The notes beneath the pieces are model-generated. The model was not told the DNA's origin, made no database searches, and saw nothing but the letters and a program-made list of their open reading frames with translations. Shown here one piece after another: positions 12,704-24,517 of a DNA stretch of 57,881 nt (positions within the stretch are counted from its first letter, which is position 1; the number at the start of each line of letters is the position of its first letter). A program made the translations under genes and the position numbers. The stretch is from Erythrobasidium yunnanense (taxonomy: Eukaryota; Basidiomycota; Cystobasidiomycetes; Erythrobasidiales; Erythrobasidiaceae): NCBI GenBank assembly GCA_001600175.1, contig BCJC01000010.1:1-57881 (forward strand), read 5' to 3'.

Positions 12704-13952
12704 CTAGCCTCTCACGCCGACCAGCTTCATCACCTGCTCAGACTCTGCAGGGGCTCGCAAAGGCTTGCTGCGATTGGCTGGATCAACAGAGTCGTCGGGA
12801 CGGCGTGGCAGTGCATTATGATATCCCGGACGCTGAGCTGGAATGACGTTCTTGTGTGGCCAATGTGTCGTGCCTTGGTATTGTCGGAAAACTTCGAGCT
12901 TCCGTGCAAGATCATGGTCTGACATTTGCTCTCTGGGAGCATAGCAAACGTAAGAGACGAATCTATATGAAATTGGAGAGGCGTAAGCTCGGCTTGCGCA
13001 GGGAAGACTTTCATACTTCTGCACACCTTGTTCTATGTCCAACCGGCGAAGCGTTCCAGTGTATCGTTCGAGAATCCCAGACTATGGGGCGGCGAGACGC
13101 AGCTGCCACGTCAGCGGACTGCCCACTTATCGACGAGATGAGTAGCTACTCACGGATCAGATCACCCTCCCCACAGCAGATCTTGACTTCTCGGCAGCCA
13201 TGAGCAATGTACCAAGCGGCATCTTCCTGAGTGAAATTGTAGCCATTGTTACCGACACCTGCATCCTGCTCCAATTTGAAACCTCCAGTCCCTTCAAAAT
13301 ACTGGCCATGGAGCTTGTGGCTGCCCGAGAGAACGCAAAGTCCACCATCATCTGGTCCATTTTCTGCGAGGTTTGCGATCCCTTGGTACAATTCGAAGAG
13401 GTGAACTTTTCTAGGATCGGTATCCATGTGCGGCCATGGAGCAGTGGGCTTGAGATCTGTTCGACCGTGCTTATCGTTTATAGGCAGACTGGCGTTCATA
13501 CCATCAAAGCTAGCAATGAGGTCATCCGTTCCCCAGATCTCGCTGAAGACTTTCAGAATGCCAGGTTGTCTGACCCAGCCGTTAGCTTGTTGCGAATTTG
13601 GCTCCCGAACGAACGAGGCGCTTACGTTCTGATCTTCCACACAAAGTCTTCGTGATTGACGCTGTAACGATTATACAGACCGCCGGTGACTCCGTAGGGT
13701 AGATGCTCGGCAGTCCATGTACTCTTGTCGTCGCGCTTGAAGCCATGTGGGAAGGACTGCAGCGAACGATCCACACTTTCAATACATGCTATGTACTTGA
13801 TCTCCAAACAAGCACACCTCGAGCCAGTCGAGGGCTGCTTCGCGAAAGTCTGCACAGTCTTCCGGCGGAACGACACCCTTCACCACGGCGAAACCGTTTT
13901 CTGTAAGCTCGTTCAGCCAAGTGGGACCTGTCATGGATGGATGGATGAGCAT
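12704..13952 (-). CDS. Phytanoyl-CoA dioxygenase-like Fe(II)/2-oxoglutarate enzyme (left copy)
   Basis: Non-heme iron oxygenase of the PhyH superfamily, which hydroxylates diverse small molecules using 2-oxoglutarate; the substrate cannot be told from sequence. Five exons give about 335 residues. The iron-binding HxD lies in WPHMDTDPRK, the distal His in WDSRTIHWNASPVG, and the 2-oxoglutarate Arg follows in HRTRFVSYVCYAPRE. Between them is NGPDDGGLCVLSGSHKLHG, typical of the fold. The joint GDLI-LWDSRTIHW requires an intron of about 80 bp and is in phase. The first intron uses a weak donor (mirror of about 44072) and is the least certain junction. Two in-frame ATGs, six codons apart, lie at the start; the first is taken. 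Divergent from the sugar porter. Confidence 0.88.
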
Positions 13953-14332
13953 TGGAGCAGAGACAATTCACAAACAGCTTATTCGCTAGATATCGGGCTT
14001 TGGTCAGCACAAGAACCCCGGATCAACCGAGAACGATCGATGTGGACCTCCGCTTCCGTCTTAGTGCCGCCTTATCCTCGTGCTTATCGTCCGTTCCTCA
14101 CACTTACTCCCTGCCGGGACCACCTTTTATTCTTTATTCTTCTTTTAGGTTACCGTATGATGATAGTCATCGGCTGTCGATTCAGGCCATCGGCATGGTC
14201 GGCCTACTAACCTTTATCACCATCGATAACCGGACAGCCGCCAGATACAGAGGTGGACTCCGCGTATGAGGTTGACTGGCTGAGAGACCACACCTTAGCT
14301 TCGCTCACATTCAGCAAGCACATATTCCCAAG
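13953..14332. promoter_or_regulatory. Shared dioxygenase/sugar porter promoter region (left)
   Basis: 380 bp between divergent start codons. An AT-rich TTTATTCTTTATTCTTCTTT stretch lies at about 14126-14145. No specific factor site is recognised. Confidence 0.45.
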
Positions 14333-16821
14333 ATGGCGGCTCAGATGACAGAGCCCGCTCGCAGCATGTCGCTCGACAAGGATGCCTACGCTACTAGCGA
14401 TGCAGTCTCTACCGCCGATTCCGGCAAGCCTATGGAAGACAAGATGCCCTCTTTTGGACAGGTCATGGAGTTGCAAGGAGATGCTCATTTCCACGAAGTC
14501 ACTCTGGCCGCGCCCCTGAATCCCCGCTCTGCCACCTCAATCAAGCTGTACCTCATCTTCTTGGTCTGCGCTCTCAATGCGACATGTTCAGGTGAACAGC
14601 TTATGCAGTACTTTCAGGCCGACTGCGGACTGAGATTCTCTTTGATCGGTCTTTGATGCAGGTTTTGACGGTGTAAGAGGGCGACTTTGCCAAAGAGTGG
14701 AAGGTGTCAGAAGCTGAAACTCTTTACAGTCTATCTTCTCTTCCATCAATGCCATGTCGCAGTACAAGTCGTATTTCCACAAGACAGAGACTGGCTCGTC
14801 GACTGGAATCATATTCGCGATTTATACAATTGGTGAGAAACGGTGTCGAGGCCCGACATTGTAGAGCTCACGCATCACTAAACATAGGCAGCGTGGTCGG
14901 CTCGTTCTTCACTGGACCAATCTGCGATCAGTGAGCAGGGCAGTCGCAGTCGCTCTGCAACTCTTTCTGATTACCGATCGTTGGCAGCTATGGCAGACGA
15001 GCCGGTATCTTCGCTGGCTCAGCGATCATTATGCTTGGAGCAATCATCGTCACTGCCGCTCAGGCCGAGTCATGGCTTCTAGGAGGTCGTTTCGTTCTGG
15101 GATTTGGCATATCAATCAGTACCTCTGCGTAGGCTGCCTCAAAGTTTAGCTGTCAGTGCCATCTCTGAACCTCTTCCCAGTGCCCCGACGCTGGCCTTGG
15201 AGTTGGCTCCACCTCGTAAGTCTCCCTCGCTATCTTCAACAGGCAGACATTGAATCCACATCTCGCATAGAATGGAGGGCTCGGGTTGTCGGATACTACA
15301 ATACCTTTTTCTACACCGGCAGTATTCTAGCAACGGGCGTGACGTATGCGAGCAACAAGGTCCCGAATCAACTCGCATGGCGGCTTCGTAGGTGTCCGAG
15401 GGTTGTCGTTGAGCTAATACGCTTATGCTGTTCCTAGCCCTGGGATTGCAGCTCATTCCACCCTTCTTCATCTGTCTAGGAGTGTACTTCATACCTGAGA
15501 GTCCAAGATGGAACATTGCAAGAGGTAGGAAGGAGAAGGCCGTCAGCTTTTTGACGAAGTATCATGGTGGCGGTGATATCAACCATCCCCTGGTACAGCT
15601 CGAGGCAAGTTTCAAAGAAAAAGGCCAAAGGCGGTCTGTATATAGATTCTGATCATCCTACTCCCAGCTTCGAGAGTTTGAGGAGCAGATCAAAGTCACA
15701 AAGGCCACTGCCTGGTGGGATTACCGAGAACTCTTCGCTTCCCACAATGCCAGATGGCGCATCCTGATGGTAACCTTGTGAGCTTCTCCCGTTTAATGTG
15801 CTGCTTGCGAATGCTTACGCTCTGTCCATTTAGCATCTCATTCTTCGCTCAAATGTCAGGTAACAGCGTTCTCACCTATTTTCTGCCGACTATGCGAGTC
15901 TGCCTGTATTTTCTGCCGATCAGCCACTTAGGCTGACCCTGCGTTGATGCGTACAGGTACACAAATCTTGGCATTCGCTCAACTGATCGCCGACTGTTGC
16001 TCACGTTTGCCAATTCTATCGTGAGCTGCTTCGGCGCTGTTTGTGGGAGCGCGACCAACGACAGGATCGGACGAAGAACGAAACTCTGGATGGGATCAGC
16101 TGTTTTGGCGGGTCTGTTGGCTGCAGTTACTGGCTTCAGCTCGCAGTTCGCTTCAGCCGCTCAAGCGGCCACCTCAAGCGCAGCCTTGTCGAACGGAGGC
16201 GTCGCTATGGTAGGTCTCCTCTCAACATATCGTTTGAGGGTTTCGTAAATATTGACATCCGCGAGGCTTGCAGATCTTCCTCTTCGGCTGCGCCTATAGC
16301 TTCGTTTATACGCCCATGACCGCGCTTTATCCCGCCGAATGCTTGGACAACAGCACACGAGCGAAGGGCATGGGAATCGTGAGCATAATAGATTTCACGG
16401 CATCTTAAGCTCCTGATGAACTGATGCATCTCGATCATTAGCATGTCGTAATGAATGGCATTTGTGGCTTCTACAATACCTATGTCACTTCCATCGCTTT
16501 GAACCGTACTGGATGGCACTACTATATTGTATTTGTCGGCTTGAACGTTGTCTATGGTAGCAGCACCCCCCTTCCGAACGCCATTTCAACCGGCTGAATC
16601 TGGCTTCTCAGGTTTCGTCTGGTTCTTCTTTGGCGTTGAAACACGAGGTAGGACACTAGAGGAGCTCAAGTAAGTGTTGCGTATTGGCCTTGCGATAGCG
16701 GAGTCTCTGATGCTGGAATGACAGCGAGGTATTCGACGCGCCCTTCCCTCCAGGCGCCGCCTTGCAAAAGGCGAAGCTCGTAAAGCGTGATGATACCATC
16801 AAGGAAGTCTCCAGCGTATGA
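14333..16821 (+). CDS. MFS sugar porter, lactose-permease-like (left copy)
   Basis: Twelve-helix plasma-membrane transporter of the sugar porter family, probably a proton symporter for a sugar; the substrate is unknown. The gene has many introns (about 50-65 bp) and encodes roughly 550 residues. Conserved landmarks in order: DQYGRRAG after helix 2, RFVLGFGISIS, PESPRW, AWWDYRELFASHNARWRIL in the central loop, DRIGRRTK after helix 8, YPAECLDNSTRAKGMG, and the closing VETRGRTLEELNEVF. A fungal lactose-permease or hexose-like subgroup is suggested by the AWWDYRELF loop. One intron, 15894-15956, begins GC instead of GT and restores TYFLPTMYTNLG in frame. The start MAAQMTEPARS precedes a cytoplasmic N-terminus of about 70 residues. 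Ends 585 bp from the O-methyltransferase stop, convergent. Confidence 0.9.
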
Positions 16822-17406
16822 GTACGACGCACAAAGGAAGGCGCCTCAGTACAGCCGGCATCGATCTCGACGCATGAAATTGGTTGTGGTTCAGGACTGC
16901 GAAGACAGCAGTGGCTCTGCAGCGGTGTACATCGGTGCTGACTTGAAGATGTATATGTGTAGAAAGACATAGTACACCCTGTTATTCGATGTTTCTGGTC
17001 TGAAAAGACGTTGGAGTCATGTACTCTGCGCACTGTCGAGATTGCCCGCGCTGACGGCGGATCAGCTGGCAGTAATCTCTTGAGCGAAATAGAACATGCA
17101 CAATGCCATGGTGTTGACTTGGCCCCTTCTTCAAGTCTGACCCACTGAACTGAGTCTTTGGCGGCAGAAGAAACCAAGCCCTCCGAAAGGGAGGGAAGAA
17201 TCAGAAGACAAAGGCTATAGCCAGCAAGCCCCAGGCAGATTGGGGCTTCTCCGCTGGCAGCGAGTTTGCAAATAAGACAGATGAAACGGATCGGACTGGC
17301 GAGAGCCATGTGTAAAAAATCTGCAATTGCGAGGTAGAGATGATGCGAGTGCATACGACTGGATGTCATCGGTAACACCTTCTAGAATAAACGAAAGATC
17401 TGAAAT
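16822..17406. other. Convergent 3' intergenic region (left)
   Basis: 585 bp between sugar porter and O-methyltransferase stop codons. A 240-codon frame on the - strand crosses it (16656-17378), but it has low-complexity composition and overlaps sugar porter exons antisense, so it is not called. Confidence 0.5.
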
Positions 17407-18986
17407 CTAGATCAAAGCGCATTCGATGACACTCTCAACAGCCCGAGGATCGCGCCGTATCTTTACGATCTTCAGACCTGCCTGCTTCAGTAGAGTCTCC
17501 CACATCTCTTCAGTCCGTTCGAACGCAGCTACAAGAGACATGAGCTGGACATCCAGAGTTGTCTGCATGCGTGAAGCTCCCTTGGCAGGCAGCACCACTT
17601 CGTAGATCAAGAGTTTGCTGTATCCGGGCTTCATGGCTGCGACCTGATTGGCTAGGATGCGGAGACAGTCGTGATCTGGCCAGTCGTGTGGGACTGCGTG
17701 CATAAAGTAGGCGCGACTGCCTGTCAATGGATATCAACGGCGTCAGCTACTTTAGTGTTGCGATAGGACTGGCTCGAGCGTAGCGCACCCTTGAAAGGCT
17801 GCGGCTCGAAGAAATCGTAAGCCTCAGCTGAGATGTTTGGCTCGAGTTTAGCCATTTCTAGGACAGCGGGTAGATCTTGCAGGATCAGAGCCCCTTTGGG
17901 TAGGTTTGGATGCTTCTTATTGAACCGCGAAATATCCAGGCCATGAGCACCACCAATATCGACGAGGACGGGACTGTTGGGGTCGTGTGGTTGGGAGAAG
18001 AGCTCGGTAGTATCGTAAACCTCTGTCCATGCCACCTTGTGGGATGCCAGGCCTTGCATGAGATCGATGAAGCTTTTGCCTGCACCGGGGTTGTTCTTGC
18101 AGTATGCAAAGAACCCTTCTCCCTTGAGATCCGCAAAGTTGGAAAGCTCGTTGTCAAGAGGTTCTTGGTACTTGGTCTTGGTCAAGAAGGAAGGGAGATT
18201 CTTTGCGGAATCGAGAGAGGTGTCGGTACTGCAGGATGTGTATACAATCAGCCGACTAGTATAAATGTGTCGAAGAGAATCGACGAGACATACCCCATCT
18301 GAATGACTTGTCTGATGATATCGCTATCAGCTCCCAAGGCCGCTGAGAAGGTATTGAGTTCCTGATTACAGAGTCAGCTCTACTGCGAGCCCTCATATTG
18401 CCCTCGTCAAGCAAAATGAGCTTACGAAGGTTTCCTTCTCGACTTCGTTGACGATTCCTGATGCAGAGAGAAGTCGCAGGAATCTTCCTGTGTTAGCAAA
18501 CGCATGATCAGCAAAATTTCTCAGGTAGAAACACATAACTGCATTGACGCATCCAACATACTGAGTAGGTTCTCGGCAATCTTGCCGTCTAGGGCGACGA
18601 GTTGGGCAACTGTCTGTGTAGCGCCAGCTTTTGCCCATTTCACCCACAATCCAGCGTCGATGAGTGCCTGGATAGCAGCAAAGGTGACACTGACAAAGGA
18701 GGTCAGGCGAGCTCAGGGAGATGATGAAGGCCGCTTGTCGACTTACGGATGCTCAAAAGCCAGACTCCATGCCTTTTCGAACGGCGTTTCCGTGCGAGTG
18801 ACGCTGGTAATGACGTTTCAGCGTTCAGAGATAACTGAGTATAAGATGATCTTTGACCCACAGTCTGAGAGCAGCTTCTTTCAGCTGGAAGCGAGCGCTA
18901 TCGTCGAGTCGAGTGACATCCAGACCGTCGAGAAGGCCGACGATCTTGTCGAGAGACATTGGAGGAGTAGCGGGAGTTGTAGACAT
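17407..18986 (-). CDS. SAM-dependent O-methyltransferase (left copy)
   Basis: Small-molecule O-methyltransferase of the COMT / sterigmatocystin-8-O-methyltransferase family, transferring methyl from S-adenosylmethionine to a hydroxyl, often in secondary metabolism. Seven exons give about 395 residues, the usual length. The N-terminal half is the winged-helix dimerisation domain (DAGLWVKW, FLRLLSASGIVNEV). SAM motif I is VDIGGAHGLDISRF. The catalytic His is in HAVPHDWPDHDCLRILAN, and the C-terminal LLKQAGLKIVKI strand-helix is typical. A 67-bp intron joins FEPQPFKG to SRAYFMHAV in frame. The glycine-rich loop reads GGAHG where GGGxG is common, still within family variation. Start MSTTPATPPMSLDKIV. 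The substrate is unknown. Confidence 0.9.
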
Positions 18987-19582
18987 GATGTGAATTCAAA
19001 TCTTGAGATGAAGCACAAGAGAAGCGTCTCCTTGAAGTTTGAATGAGGCAGCAGAAATGAGATCCGAGATGGGATGGTGAATTGAGCTTTGGCCTCTGCC
19101 GTCTTTTCGGAGTACGCTTGCGGCCTTCCCTGCCTAGCCGGCAGCGCGAGTACTACTGAAGCTACTGCTACTAAGCTTACTGCGCACTGCGTGCATGCAC
19201 AAGGACGTCCTTGATCCATTTCCACTGCCCCAAGATCAGATTCTTCTAGCGGCGGGAGAGTTGTGCCATCTCGCAAGATTTCCAAGACAGATGGAGAGAT
19301 GACGCTAGAGAACAAGGACCCCAGATTCCGTCTTGACGATGCACTACGTAAGACCCGTTGCTGGCTCCGAGATGGATCGGTTGTTAAGGGAGTTGGGGTG
19401 AGAAAGCGGAACGGCTCCTTCTAGTCTGCGGGAGTGACATGCTAGTGCAGTCGGCCCGTTCACTTGGTGGAGAGCGCTGAAAAGTCGTTGGAACTGCGAC
19501 TTCCATGAAATCCAGGAAAGCTCCTTCTCTCTCTTCCGCTCCTTATCCATCTCTTTACTCTCACTCTCGCTACCTTCCCAAG
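18987..19582. promoter_or_regulatory. Shared O-methyltransferase/DUF6534-like promoter region (left)
   Basis: 596 bp between divergent start codons. No gene; no site recognised. A frame of 144 codons at 18881-19315 (-) is a shadow without domain content. Confidence 0.4.
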
Positions 19583-21185
19583 ATGACTACTGTCGTCGAC
19601 CTCGTATTGGGCATGATCCGTAGGTCTGGTCCGCTTGGTCTTGCCCTCATCGTGCTGAATCAGACCTCGGTCAGTACTGGCAACATGGGTCATGCTGTGA
19701 GCGACCTACATGCCTTACAGCACAGACATAGCTGACAGTGCTATACGAAGCCCTCTCTGGACTATCGAGATGCTCCAAATCGCTCACTACTTCAAGAACT
19801 CGGGAAAGCAGGACCCTTGGTACTTGAAGGCCACAATTGCACTGGTCGCGTTGGCAGACACTGGAGCGTAGGTCATATTTGACTCATTGAGAAGCTATGC
19901 CACTGCTCTGATACATGACTCGTCTTCTCCTCCTTTTCCTTGGATCGGCTTCCCTTCTTCTTGCTGTCCGATCCTATACTTCTTTCATCGTTTGGATCGT
20001 TTTGTAGGACGTGTCTTGTCTGCGAGTGGGCCTATACGTACGCAATCACCAACTTCGGTGTAAGTGTCGCTTGCTCCCCACCGATGAAGGCAGCTCGCTG
20101 AATCGCATTTTTTGATAGAACATGGCTATACTGGGTGTTCAGGTTAGCGCGACACTCTCTTTTATACAATAGGCTTACCTTCACAACAGGGAATGGAATT
20201 ACCGGCCCATAACATCTTAGTCAGCTTCACAGCCTGCGTCTGTCAGGTCTACCTTGCAACCAGGTTCTACAAGATCTCGAAGAACTTGCCAGTCTATATT
20301 GGACTCCTTCTCTTGACAGCGGCAGCCCAAATTAGCGCTCTCTACATATCGTATGCCTGACAGCATGTCACACCTCGGCAGAAGTGGCTGATTGACCTTG
20401 TCACTCAGTGTCATCGAAGTCACTCATAGGAAGGTATCAGATCGAGATCTTGTCATCAACGGAGCCATCATATGGCTTAGTTGCGAAGCCGCTACCGATA
20501 TTGGCATTTCCGTAGGCTCAACATGTTTCCAAAGAAGGGTTGATCTGCGCTAATGAGGTTGATATTGAAACAGGTCGCTCTCGTCTTCTATCTGGTCAAG
20601 TTCCGCGTCCGCACTGCTTTCGATGACACAAAGTCCATGTTGACCAAGCTCATCCTGGTTGCGGTGTAAGCATGCGTCGTTCCTATAGACAGAAGCCAGA
20701 CTGATATGTCATCTCAGTGAATCGGGAATCTTGACATCTCTGTAGGATGTTTTCACTCGGATATTCGCCTAGATATTCGCTGATGCTACTTTCCGTGTCA
20801 GATTCGCTATCGCAACCCTTGTAGCCGCCGTTGCGGCCCTCCAGACCAACATCTGCCTTTTCTTCGTCTTCGTCCTTGGCCGTGTCTATGGCTGCACCCT
20901 CCTCTACAACCTCAACATCAGGAAAGGCGGTAGCCTGATGGGCAGTTCGACCTTCGCGAAGACGGGAGGGTCTACCAATGCGCAAGTCAACACGTATCAC
21001 TTGAATGCCTTGTCACGAGCCGAAGATCTTCAGGGTGTCACTATCGAAAGATCCACTCATGTTTATGTCGTAAGACTTGATCCTTTGTCCTCAATAATCG
21101 AGTATGAGCCGATGCTGATGTCTTGCCTTGCCAGGATGCTGCTGAGAAGGACGAGTCGGACAGTAAAGCTACGTCTCGCTACTAG
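19583..21185 (+). CDS. DUF6534-like seven-helix membrane protein (left copy)
   Basis: Predicted integral membrane protein resembling the large basidiomycete DUF6534 family, whose function is unknown. Exons can be chained to read HYFKNSGKQDPWYLKATIA, ALADTG, CEWAYTYAITNFG, a hydrophobic segment around VSFTACVCQVYLATRFYKIS, LPVYIGLLLLTAAAQISALYIS, DLVINGAIIWLSCEAATDIG, and a last helix region LFFVFVLGRVYGCTLLYNLN. A charged tail ends DSKATSRY before TAG at 21183-21185. The spacing of D-x-W, a D-T pair and Y-x-Y-x-I-x-N-F matches the family. The start is uncertain: ATG 19583 opens a hydrophobic stretch, but I could not find a fully in-phase junction to exon 2. Neither location nor ligand can be inferred. 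Confidence 0.7.
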
Positions 21186-24100
21186 CTTCCAGGCGAGGTC
21201 GTTGACAGGGGTCTTGCAGCGTGTTGTAGCTTGACGAAGCGCGCGGGCGCTCAAACTGAAAGCCATGATGAACACTTTGGAAATATGCCTCTGCGTCAGG
21301 TCGTGTCCGTCTTCTTGTCAACCTCGGACTTTCGCTTGAAGTCCCACACTGAATAGGACTTTGTAGGGACGGTTGCTAAACATGCGGCTGTTGCAAGCGA
21401 CGAGCTATGGGATTTGATTGCTAGTGTGTGAACTCCGCCTTGCTGCGGTCTCTTCCTTTGATTCGCTTGATTCGCCGATACTGTAGCAGGAGGCTCTTCT
21501 TCGCCTGCCTTGGACACTGAAACTCAGCGCTACACCAGATAATAGTAGCAGTACGTTGAGTAGCCGTGAAAAGGAATCGCTCTCGTCAGTAGTAGTAGTA
21601 TGATGCAAAGCATCGCTGGAAGCAGGCACGGGGGGCAATACAAGCTCCAGTCGCCTAAAATCGGCAGCGACTGGAGGTCAAATCCAGTATGGACTCCAGT
21701 CGTACCTCCACTCCTATCTCCAGTTGTCCTTCCAGTAACCTTGCATAGAACTTCTAATTATATCGGAGTAATTATATCGGAGGAAGAGGCACTGAGCTAT
21801 GACTCTTCTACGGTAAAGCTATCAGGGCTGGTAGCCATTTATTTCAGGCTAAGGCAGGAAAAGCCTGAAGCTCACAATCATCAGTCACAGTCGAGTCGTT
21901 AACGAGCGGATCATGCTCTCTCGTGCAGAGCTCTGTACCACACTACACAATTATCATAATTCCTGAAGTCTGCCCTCAGAGCCAATTCACATGGACGAGC
22001 GATGTGCACAGAGGTCTAAGCAGTGCCCGCACGGATTTGCGCCGGGCAGAGCCAAGATAACTGACTGCTAGACATATGGCTTGCTCCACGCTCGTCGTCT
22101 TCTGTAATTATAGAATCTTCAATCGGCGTCATTGGACTCGACGGACAGGAGCTGGAGTCACTTGCCCAGTTCCCAAAGACTGGAGGCATCGAGGTCCTAG
22201 CTGTAGGCAAGAATCACGGGAGGAACGCGCACTTTATACTCATATCGCTTTCGGTCGGGGACACGTAGCTTTGGACTATGCGGATCTGTTGAAGGAAAAA
22301 GACTGTTGCTGACCAACCTCTCTCCTCGGTCTCTCGTCGGTCTCGCTCTTAAGAGGTATATGCTCTTGGTAAAATTGGTAGAGAACCCTTCAAGTTCTTT
22401 GAAGTTATTGCGAAGCACGTAGCACACGTCCTAAAGACAGCAGTGTAAGGAGTGGATCGTTATGCGGGGACAATGTGCCATAGAATGGCTGCTAACTCGC
22501 GACCACTACTTGTGCTGGTCACTTCGCTATGTCGGGCAATAGGATGGACGTGTCAACAGGAAGATTGTGTTGAGAACGCTAGGCTGACTTGCCAGCAGAT
22601 GAGCCCTGCTACCACCCACTACGAAATAACTCGACACTCTCTATCGCTCAGAGGGCTCGCTCTCGAGAGCTGCGGCGGTAAGAATATGTCTGAAAGACTT
22701 CCGAGCTTTAAGCCTTAATTCCGGGCTGGCTTTTAGCGAGCCCCGTGTCTGATTCGGGCATGTGAATGAGGCTGGGGATTTCGGGGCATGAGGCGTCTTC
22801 GCCGTGGAAGTCTCAGAAAAACGATAGATGGGCCGTCCACGGGCATCTCATTCTGGCTACTAGATTGATGAAAAAAGCACAAGAATCCTCGAATGTCATT
22901 GGATTATGCTGCTGCGTTTGCAATGCGACATGTGGAACTTCATGCCGATTTGTGTGACTAAGGGCGAGATTCGCCTCGACCGTACTGCCCGTGTTCCTCC
23001 CGACGATCCTAAATTACACCCACCAACCGAAAGTCATCACAGAGTCCATGAGATGCAGCGTGCAGGCATATACCACAGCACCGTCCCAACAGCAAGGTAC
23101 CATAGCCATCACATCTGATCATCTCACTAGGGCTCGTACGAATATATGTATAGATAATGTCCTGCTCAACGCTCCTGGACATCTGCGAAGACGAGGCTCA
23201 TTGGAAGCACATATGCTACATGAGCGGTGAAGGAGAACACTCCTATATGCCGAGCAGTCGAAGCAGAAAGCACGTGGAGCTAGCCGCTGAGGTCGATAAT
23301 GAGTTTACAAGACATATGAGAGGTCTTTGCGTAGTCTGGGTGTTGTACTCTTAAGCACAGCAGCCCCACACATCTGCTTCAATTTGCTGTCGCAGTCGCC
23401 TTACTTGCTACAGAATGTCTAGCTATCGCGCCCCGCACCAACAAAGTCAAGCACGTGACGGCCCTTGCAACACCTCACGAGACTGACTGAGGGCAGTAGC
23501 AACAGCAAAAATTCGACTACGACGGAAGGCAAGAAACGCCAAAGGGTCATGGGCAGCGGACGGCGGCAGCTATTGGAGACAAATCTACAGCACACGATCT
23601 ATCCAAGCCTAAGAAAACTAGGAAAAACATGTGAGGCCCCTACGTACGAGTGGTTTGCCTGGTGTCCGGAGTACGAAGCAGAAAATGGCATAACTGAGGT
23701 GAAAGGTATTCATATTGCATAAAGCTAGGAGTACCGGACCTAACCTCTTTATTTTGATCCGCAAGCGACTTCGTGACACCCGAGAAAGCAGCCATCTTCA
23801 TCAGCGAGTGTGTAATCGGTCGTCCAGTACAGCGCAGAGGTGGCCGAGGGAAGGGAAAGGTCTAGCCTGAGCCAGCAAGCGATGGACAGCGTATAACTGA
23901 CTACAAATCACTCGCAAAATACCTGATAGCTGTACATAAAGCTCAGGACAACTGTATTTTGCATGTAGCAGGAGGGAAAGACGCTGACACATGTGAGATC
24001 ATTTCGAATGACACTTCGGCTCGTACAATGCTAGATAGGAGCCAGAGTACTGCACAGTAAGGGATTGCACAAGGTAGGCTCGAAGTAAATGATCTCTCGC

Positions 24101-24186
24101 GCTTTAAGTGGATTTCTGCGTGGCTTATGCACTCTGTAACACCCGCACCTCAGACGTGCTGTCATTGCTCGCATCCAGCTCGGCAC
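21186..24186. other. Gene-poor stretch of left arm
   Basis: 3.0 kb without a supported gene. Short frames (22452-22718 +, 23465-23722 +, 22016-22210 -) have no recognisable domain. It contains a hairpin at 21645-21676, a 14-bp direct repeat TAATTATATCGGAG twice at about 21757-21784, and an AGT triplet run at about 21587-21600. Being identical in both arms, its lack of genes is not explained by decay of one copy. Confidence 0.5.
21645..21676. repeat. Hairpin-forming inverted repeat (left)
   Basis: CTCCAGTCG faces CGACTGGAG across 14 bases. Further CTCCAGT motifs follow within 80 bp. Role unknown. Confidence 0.5.
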
Positions 24187-24314
24187 ATGTCCACAACAGC
24201 TGGGAATCGTCTCTCCTCATATTGTGATCATCCATCCCGAATTGTCCGTTCTACAAACGCGTCTATAGGCAAGGAGGATAGGACATATGGCAAGAAGAGC
24301 AAGAAAAAAAGAAA

Positions 24315-24332
24315 GGGAGGGGGGGGAGGGGG
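24315..24332 (+). repeat. G-rich run with quadruplex potential
   Basis: Eighteen bases of G interrupted by two A residues, preceded by an A-rich run. Present only in the left inner segment; the aligned right sequence lacks it. Confidence 0.6.
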
Positions 24333-24420
24333 TTGCATTCTGCACACTACCGCCAGAGCCTGCTGTGAGAGTTGTGCGCACGAAATAGGATTACAGAGAA
24401 TTTCCTGATAAGATCGAGAT
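24330..24420 (+). pseudogene. Decayed counterpart of right-arm frame 33342-33566
   Basis: Translates to FCTLPPEPAVRVVRTK and then a stop, against FCTLTPEPAVRIVRTNEN in the right arm. The upstream part is replaced by the A-rich and G-rich runs. Family unknown. Confidence 0.45.
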
Positions 24421-24517
24421 GTCATCTATTTGGACACGTAACTATCTGGATGAGCATCGTAAGGCACAAAGTAAGCTCATAGACCTCACATGCATGTCTA
24501 AGAACAAAAGGCTTGTT

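Larger units (their letters stand above)
1..24186. repeat. Left outer arm of perfect inverted repeat
   Basis: This block is the reverse complement of 33696-57881. All reading frames I compared (for example 3125-4429 with 53453-54757, and 16656-17378 with 40504-41226) have identical translations, and their coordinates always sum to 57882, so no indel was found. Identity stops at 24187, where left A faces right C (33695). The arm carries nine genes from the pheromone precursor to a DUF6534-like protein. Identity was judged from translations and sampled stretches, not from a base-by-base alignment. Confidence 0.96.

Noticed and set aside
23465-23722. 85-codon frame, considered as a cohesin acetyltransferase zinc-finger fragment
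   Set aside because: A loose resemblance only; the Cys/His spacing does not fit and no neighbouring exon supports it.
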